64,000 nt of DNA from Pleurostoma richardsiae (taxonomy: Eukaryota; Ascomycota; Sordariomycetes; Calosphaeriales; Pleurostomataceae), in contig JANBVO010000013.1 in assembly GCA_030052745.1 (NCBI GenBank), positions 620,001 through 684,000 of the forward strand, read 5' to 3'. Shown here one piece after another: positions 59,855-64,000 of the stretch. The position numbers were made by a program, and so were the translations under genes. The notes below the pieces were generated by a model. The model made no database searches. It had not been told where the DNA came from and was given only the letters and a program-made list of their open reading frames with translations. Each line of letters starts with the position of its first letter. The stretch's first letter is position 1.

Positions 59855-61717
59855 CTAGAGGACATAGATGTACGGTGGTTCGCCATCCACAGAACGATGC
59901 TTGCCTTGAGCGACGCGTCTGTTATGGACGAAGTATACCGCCTCCTGGATCATTGCGAAGAAGATACCAACAGCTACCATGACTATCATTGTACGAAGCC
60001 CCTTGTGGTAGCTGTGATGGGAGTATTAGTTCGTCATCCTCCCTGACTAAGGGTCGTAGAAGGCTTGACTATCAAGAGGCACTTACAATGGCGTATCACC
60101 ACCCCTGAAATACTGAGTCCCTACCATCAGGCCACTGATGGCTGACATGACCCACATCCTGCAAGAACCGTACTTTAGTACTGCGGAAGATGCCGCCAGC
60201 AGGCTAGGGCTCGACTCACGCTATGGCAATGCTCCTCTCTCTGGGATCCCTGCAGTTGAGCTGTACCCAAGAGTTGTGGACCGGATGATACCCTACCGCA
60301 AAGGCGTTGATCGCGGTCCAGAGCCCCCATCTCGACCACTTGCCGACGTGGGGATGAACAGAGTAAGCTACAATGAGCGTGATGAGATAGCACAGCTGGG
60401 CTAGCATCACGGACAGCCCACGCTTGTTTGTCTTGTCGCTGAGGAAGGCAAAGGCAAAGGCCACGACAAGTGCGAGAGCCGCGCCAACGGCTGCAAGGGC
60501 ATTGGCAGCAATACGGTTGAATCCGATGCTCCTGTAGGGATCTGCAGTTAGAACACTTCCAGGAGAACGGGAGGTGGGAAACAGAAACGGGACTGTACAT
60601 GATGATGGACGGAGTGTAAGTTGTCAGAGCGGCCCAGGTTGAAAAGACGGCAAAGGTGGAAACATAATGCGGCCAGCGCTTGTAGTGTTTCACCGTCTTC
60701 CAAACCAGCCGTGGCGGGATTTTCATGCCTCGAGCTCCCTCCTTTTTCTCATCATCATCAATCTCGACACGTCTCTGCAGGACTTCCTGTTCATGCTTCG
60801 AGAAGCGAATGATTCCGGGGCTGAGAAGCGGCCGGGGAGTGTCGGGAGATCCAGGAAGAAAGAGGACAAGTAAGAAGGACACCGTTACGGTGAACAGACC
60901 CTCAACTTCACTTATCGTTAGCCAAATATGCCGAGCGCATTATTGATCAAGGTACGTACGAAGAAACAGCCACTGCCACCCCGATAAACCGCGTCGTCCG
61001 TCTAGTTTTAGAATCCCCGATGCAAGTAGCGGGCTCAGTGCGTTGCCACCAAACATGCCAGCGAATAGAAGCGCCGTGCGCTTCGCCAGCTCCCGCTTCG
61101 TATACCACGTTGACAAGGTATACACGGCCCCAGGTATATAGCCACTCTCGCAGAAACCTAATATTAGGCGGCTTGCGAGAAAGCCACCGCGGTTACGGAT
61201 AAGGAGCTGCAGAGTTGCTACTACCCCGAAGATGAAGACCTGCGCCGATATCCACTTCCTGGGACCAAGCTGGGCGGGTCATTTCATCAGCTTCAAGAAC
61301 ATGGACTATTCTTGAACAGAGGGATGACTAACACGTTGAAGCAGCATATTTGAGGGTATTTCCAAGACGACGATGCCCATGAACATCAGTTGATTTCCGA
61401 GGTTGACGGTGGACTGATCGATTTTGATCGCCTTTGCAAACCCGCCAGTAAGTGCACTCCCGAGGTTCATACGGTCCAACTGGAACACTAATAAACCTAG
61501 AAATAGGAGTGCCAGGACTGAGGAGTCAACTCTGGGAGGGTTCTGTGTCAGTCACCTAGCCAATGGTGATAGCAGAGTTTTGTTGAAGATCAGGAGAAAC
61601 ACACTTTCGCCGTGCCTTCAACTCGTCTTGCGGTGAGTAGCCATTGTCGATCGTCGATACGGAGAGATCTCCCCGAATCTCGCTATCCGAGCCCTTCTCT
61701 GTGCGAGGTTCCTCCAT
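59855..61717 (-). CDS. MFS anion:cation symporter, allantoate permease (Dal5) type
   Basis: There are seven exons on the minus strand: 61717-61605, 61531-61333, 61269-60960, 60905-60599, 60531-60220, 60158-60087 and 60011-59855. They give 489 aa. Family landmarks are LFQLDRMNLGSA-type TM1 start (here VFQLDRMNLGSALTGG), EIPSNMLLQRLGPRKWIS, RLILGFCESGYIPGAVYTLSTWY, GWQWLFLLEG, FLPGSPDTP and a HNSWVQLN segment in the second half. The Dal5 family carries carboxylates, allantoate, vitamins or sulfonates. One yeast member, Soa1, carries sulfonates, which would suit the neighbouring Jlp1-like gene; that is inference. The donor GTTAGT of intron 2 is non-optimal. The splice model preserves frame throughout, but the short exon 6 (72 nt) should be treated with care. 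Confidence 0.87.
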
Positions 61718-62259
61718 CTCAAGACTTGACTCTTGACAATGCCTGGCAGGTCTCCAGGAAAAGAAGATGGTTCCGGCAACGTGCAGAGCTGCATATCGTC
61801 TGATGTCACGCCTAATGCTACCTTATTTAAAGCTGCCATTGCAGAGGAAGATCAAATACCGAGATAGTCTAGGTATCCACCGCTGATTGCACAATGTGTA
61901 TCCGTGCTGACGTTTCTGCGGCACCAGTTCCTGTCCATCTGTGGGACTTGGACACTATCTACGACCGTTGTGGCGATCACGCGAGATGTCGCCATTCATG
62001 CTAGCGTGGCCTGCACCAAACCACCGGGACAAGACACGTTTTCTACCCGGAGTTCGGCGATCTAGCCCTTCGGGATTTGAAGACGGTGTTTGAAACTCAG
62101 ACCATTGTGAAATCTCTTTTGCGTCTCTCTTCATGTTAGGGCAGTTTGGTATATCTCCTGCAGGCTCGTGGGCGAGCTCCGGATGTGTCTCATGCGCCAT
62201 TCTCACCCCCATAACTGACGAACTGAAGTGCGCCGAGGATATAACCGAATTCGTCAAGC
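61718..62259. other. Divergent promoter of MFS and monooxygenase genes
   Basis: A 540-bp shared promoter. ATGTCGCCAT at 61986-61995 matches the fungal sulfur-regulator site ATGRYRYCAT (Cys3/MetR type) at nine of ten positions, which is weak evidence only. No gene is seen. Confidence 0.45.
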
Positions 62260-63854
62260 ATGGTCGCAATCAAGCGTGTTGCTGTCATCGGTGCAGGCCC
62301 GGCCGGGGCCATAACAATAGACGCCCTAGCTAGAGAGAAGGCGTTCGATCTCATCAGGGTCTTTGAGCGGCGAGAGGCGCCGGGAGGCTGCTGGTACGTC
62401 ATCACCTGCGTGACCCTTCACGGCTCTTCTTCCTACCTCGGACACCAGACTGAACGCCCTCCCCATGGCAGGATCACAGAAAGGACACCTCCTCCACTGC
62501 TTTCTGACTTCGCCGGCCTGGCTGCCCGGACAGTGGATGCACCTGCGCAGCTGCCGGAGACTCTCCCGTCCCAGACTCCGAAGAGCACACAACCTCGGTA
62601 TAGCGAGTCGTCCGTCTACCCCTATTTGGAGACGAATGTGCACAGCCTGCCGATGGAATTCTCACAAGAGCCGTTTCCGACGGAGAAGAGCGCCCTGTCC
62701 ATATCTCTGCATGGTCCGGACACGCCCTTCCGCTCTTGGCGCTTAGTAGAGAAGTACGTCCAGGGCCTCGTGGAGCGCAATGGGTACGAAGACTTTGTGT
62801 CATACAACACTACTGTCGAGCGAGTGGAAAAGGTAGGACACGAGTGGAAGGTTACACTCAGGAAAGAGGGCAAGGATAGTGACTACTGGTGGGTGGAGTG
62901 GTTCGACGCCATAATAGTTGCCAGCGGCCACTACTCAGTGCCGTACATCCCTCAAATTCCAGGCCTTGATCAATTTGAGAAGAGTCGTCCCGGCAGCGTA
63001 ATCCATAGCAAGCACTTCCGCGGACGCGACTATTACCGCGGCAAGGTGAGCAACATTCGAGAGCAAATGCGGCATTACGCGCAGAGTACAGCCGCTGACG
63101 ACGGCCACAGAGGGTAATAGTCGTAGGAGCTTCTGTGTCCGCCGCTGACATCGCATACGACCTTACCGATACCGCAACATCGCCGGTCTATGCTGTCGTG
63201 AAAGGGCATACGGCGAACATCTACTTTGGGGACGAAGCTTTCAACCACCCTCGCATTAGCCGGCAGCCTTCGATCTCTCGTGTCGAAGGTCGCACAGTAT
63301 ACTTTGCCGATGGGCACTCCGTGAAAGACGTCGACGACATTATATTCGGAACGGGCTACACCTGGACGCTGCCCTTCCTACCGGACGTCCAGATCCGCAA
63401 TAACCGCGTGCCAGAGCTCTACCTTCACGTTGTGTACCAGCGTGACCCAACATTGCTCTTTGTTGGGGCCGTCGCTGCTGGCCTGACCTTCAAGGTCTTC
63501 GAGTGGCAGGCCGTCCTGGCTGCCCGTCTACTCGCCGGGAGAGCAAAGCTTCCCCCTCTGGCAGAGCAGCAGAAGTGGGAAGCCGACCGTATAGCGGTGA
63601 GGGGCGACAGTGTCAAGTTTACTCTTATACACCCCGACTTCGAGGATTATTTCGAGACACTACGGGCGCTGGCGGGACCGGGCGAGAAGGGGCTCGGAAG
63701 ACAGCTGCCTCCCTTTCGACGTGAGTGGTTCAAGGCGTTCCTCGACGGGCACGATAAAAGGAAATACATGTGGAAGAGACTGAACCAGAAGGCTAGAGAG
63801 GAACAAGACGGCAGGGCCAGCAAGAGTGATGCCGAGTTTCGGGGTAAGCTGTGA
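62260..63854 (+). CDS. Flavin-dependent monooxygenase (FMO-like)
   Basis: Exons 62260-62393, 62472-63045 and 63111-63854 give 483 aa. The N-terminal FAD motif is VIGAGPAGA (residues 9-17). The NADPH-binding motif VVGASVSAADIA begins exon 3, and the FMO-type linker SKHFRGRDYYRGK precedes it. An FGTGYTWTLPFL block matches the conserved ATG-type segment of fungal FMOs. The first intron is 78 nt with no stop in frame, so reading through it would add 26 residues. I removed it because GGCW then continues directly into the expected acidic/proline segment. The substrate is unknown. The gene diverges from the Dal5-type transporter, suggesting joint control. Confidence 0.9.
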
Positions 63855-64000
63855 GATCATGTGTGATTGAAGGACCCTATATATTCATTGAGCTCGCGCT
63901 CGAAGCATGAAACCAAAGCTCTGCAGGTAAACACAGACCTAGCCTAGATTTCGGCACACTCCACTCATAGAAAAGGAGTTTTGAAGCTTGATCCGGCAGG
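63855..64000. other. 3' end of window
   Basis: This is the 3' UTR of the monooxygenase gene. Nothing else is seen. Confidence 0.6.

Noticed and set aside
1-64000. tRNA genes, rRNA, CRISPR arrays, telomeric repeats
   Set aside because: No B-box-like GGTTCRANYCC with a paired A-box, no rRNA-like sequence, no regularly spaced repeats and no TTAGGG tracts were seen.

Overview
The window is nuclear DNA of a filamentous ascomycete (Pezizomycotina, probably Sordariomycetes). The evidence is short GT-AG introns of about 50-120 nt, a fungal-type NRPS, a GPI-anchored CFEM protein, a siderophore-iron MFS transporter, an Afg3-type mitochondrial protease and a Bor1-type SLC4 transporter. No bacterial operons, CRISPR arrays, rRNA or tRNA genes were seen. 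Exon boundaries were worked out by hand from splice signals, reading frame and protein continuity.

Positions 1-24,000 are gene-poor. The only convincing genes are two intact five-exon paralogues of a small three-helix membrane protein family (DUF6594-like) at 2756-4069 and 12249-13554. They lie in an old segmental duplication (offset about 9.5 kb) that also includes flanking non-coding DNA. A third, divergent and probably broken member lies on the minus strand at 16694-17640. The rest is non-coding or decayed DNA with short repeats.

Positions 24,280-33,356 hold conserved housekeeping genes: a membrane-anchored ubiquitin protease, an m-AAA protease subunit (AFG3) and a Bor1-like anion exporter.

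Positions 33,926-53,908 form an iron/siderophore locus. It holds an AIF/AMID-like FAD oxidoreductase, a GNAT acetyltransferase, a SidD/NPS6-type siderophore NRPS (A-T-C-degenerate A-T-C), a divergent full-length ABC-B transporter (SitT-like), a MirB/Sit-type siderophore transporter and a divergent GPI-anchored CFEM protein. Seven exact matches to ATCWGATAA, the known fungal iron-responsive GATA (SreA/Sre1) site, lie between 35,688 and 52,719, and I found none elsewhere. They sit in the shared promoter of the NRPS and ABC gene (tandem pair), the shared promoter of the MFS and CFEM genes (inverted pair), and upstream of the FAD oxidoreductase and GNAT genes. This suggests the last two, not classical siderophore genes, are co-regulated with iron.

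Positions 54,809-63,854 hold a Jlp1-like Fe(II)/2-oxoglutarate sulfonate dioxygenase, a large GPI-anchored secreted protein of unknown function, a Dal5/allantoate-permease-type MFS transporter and a divergent flavin monooxygenase. This may be a small nutrient (possibly sulfonate-sulfur) utilisation group.
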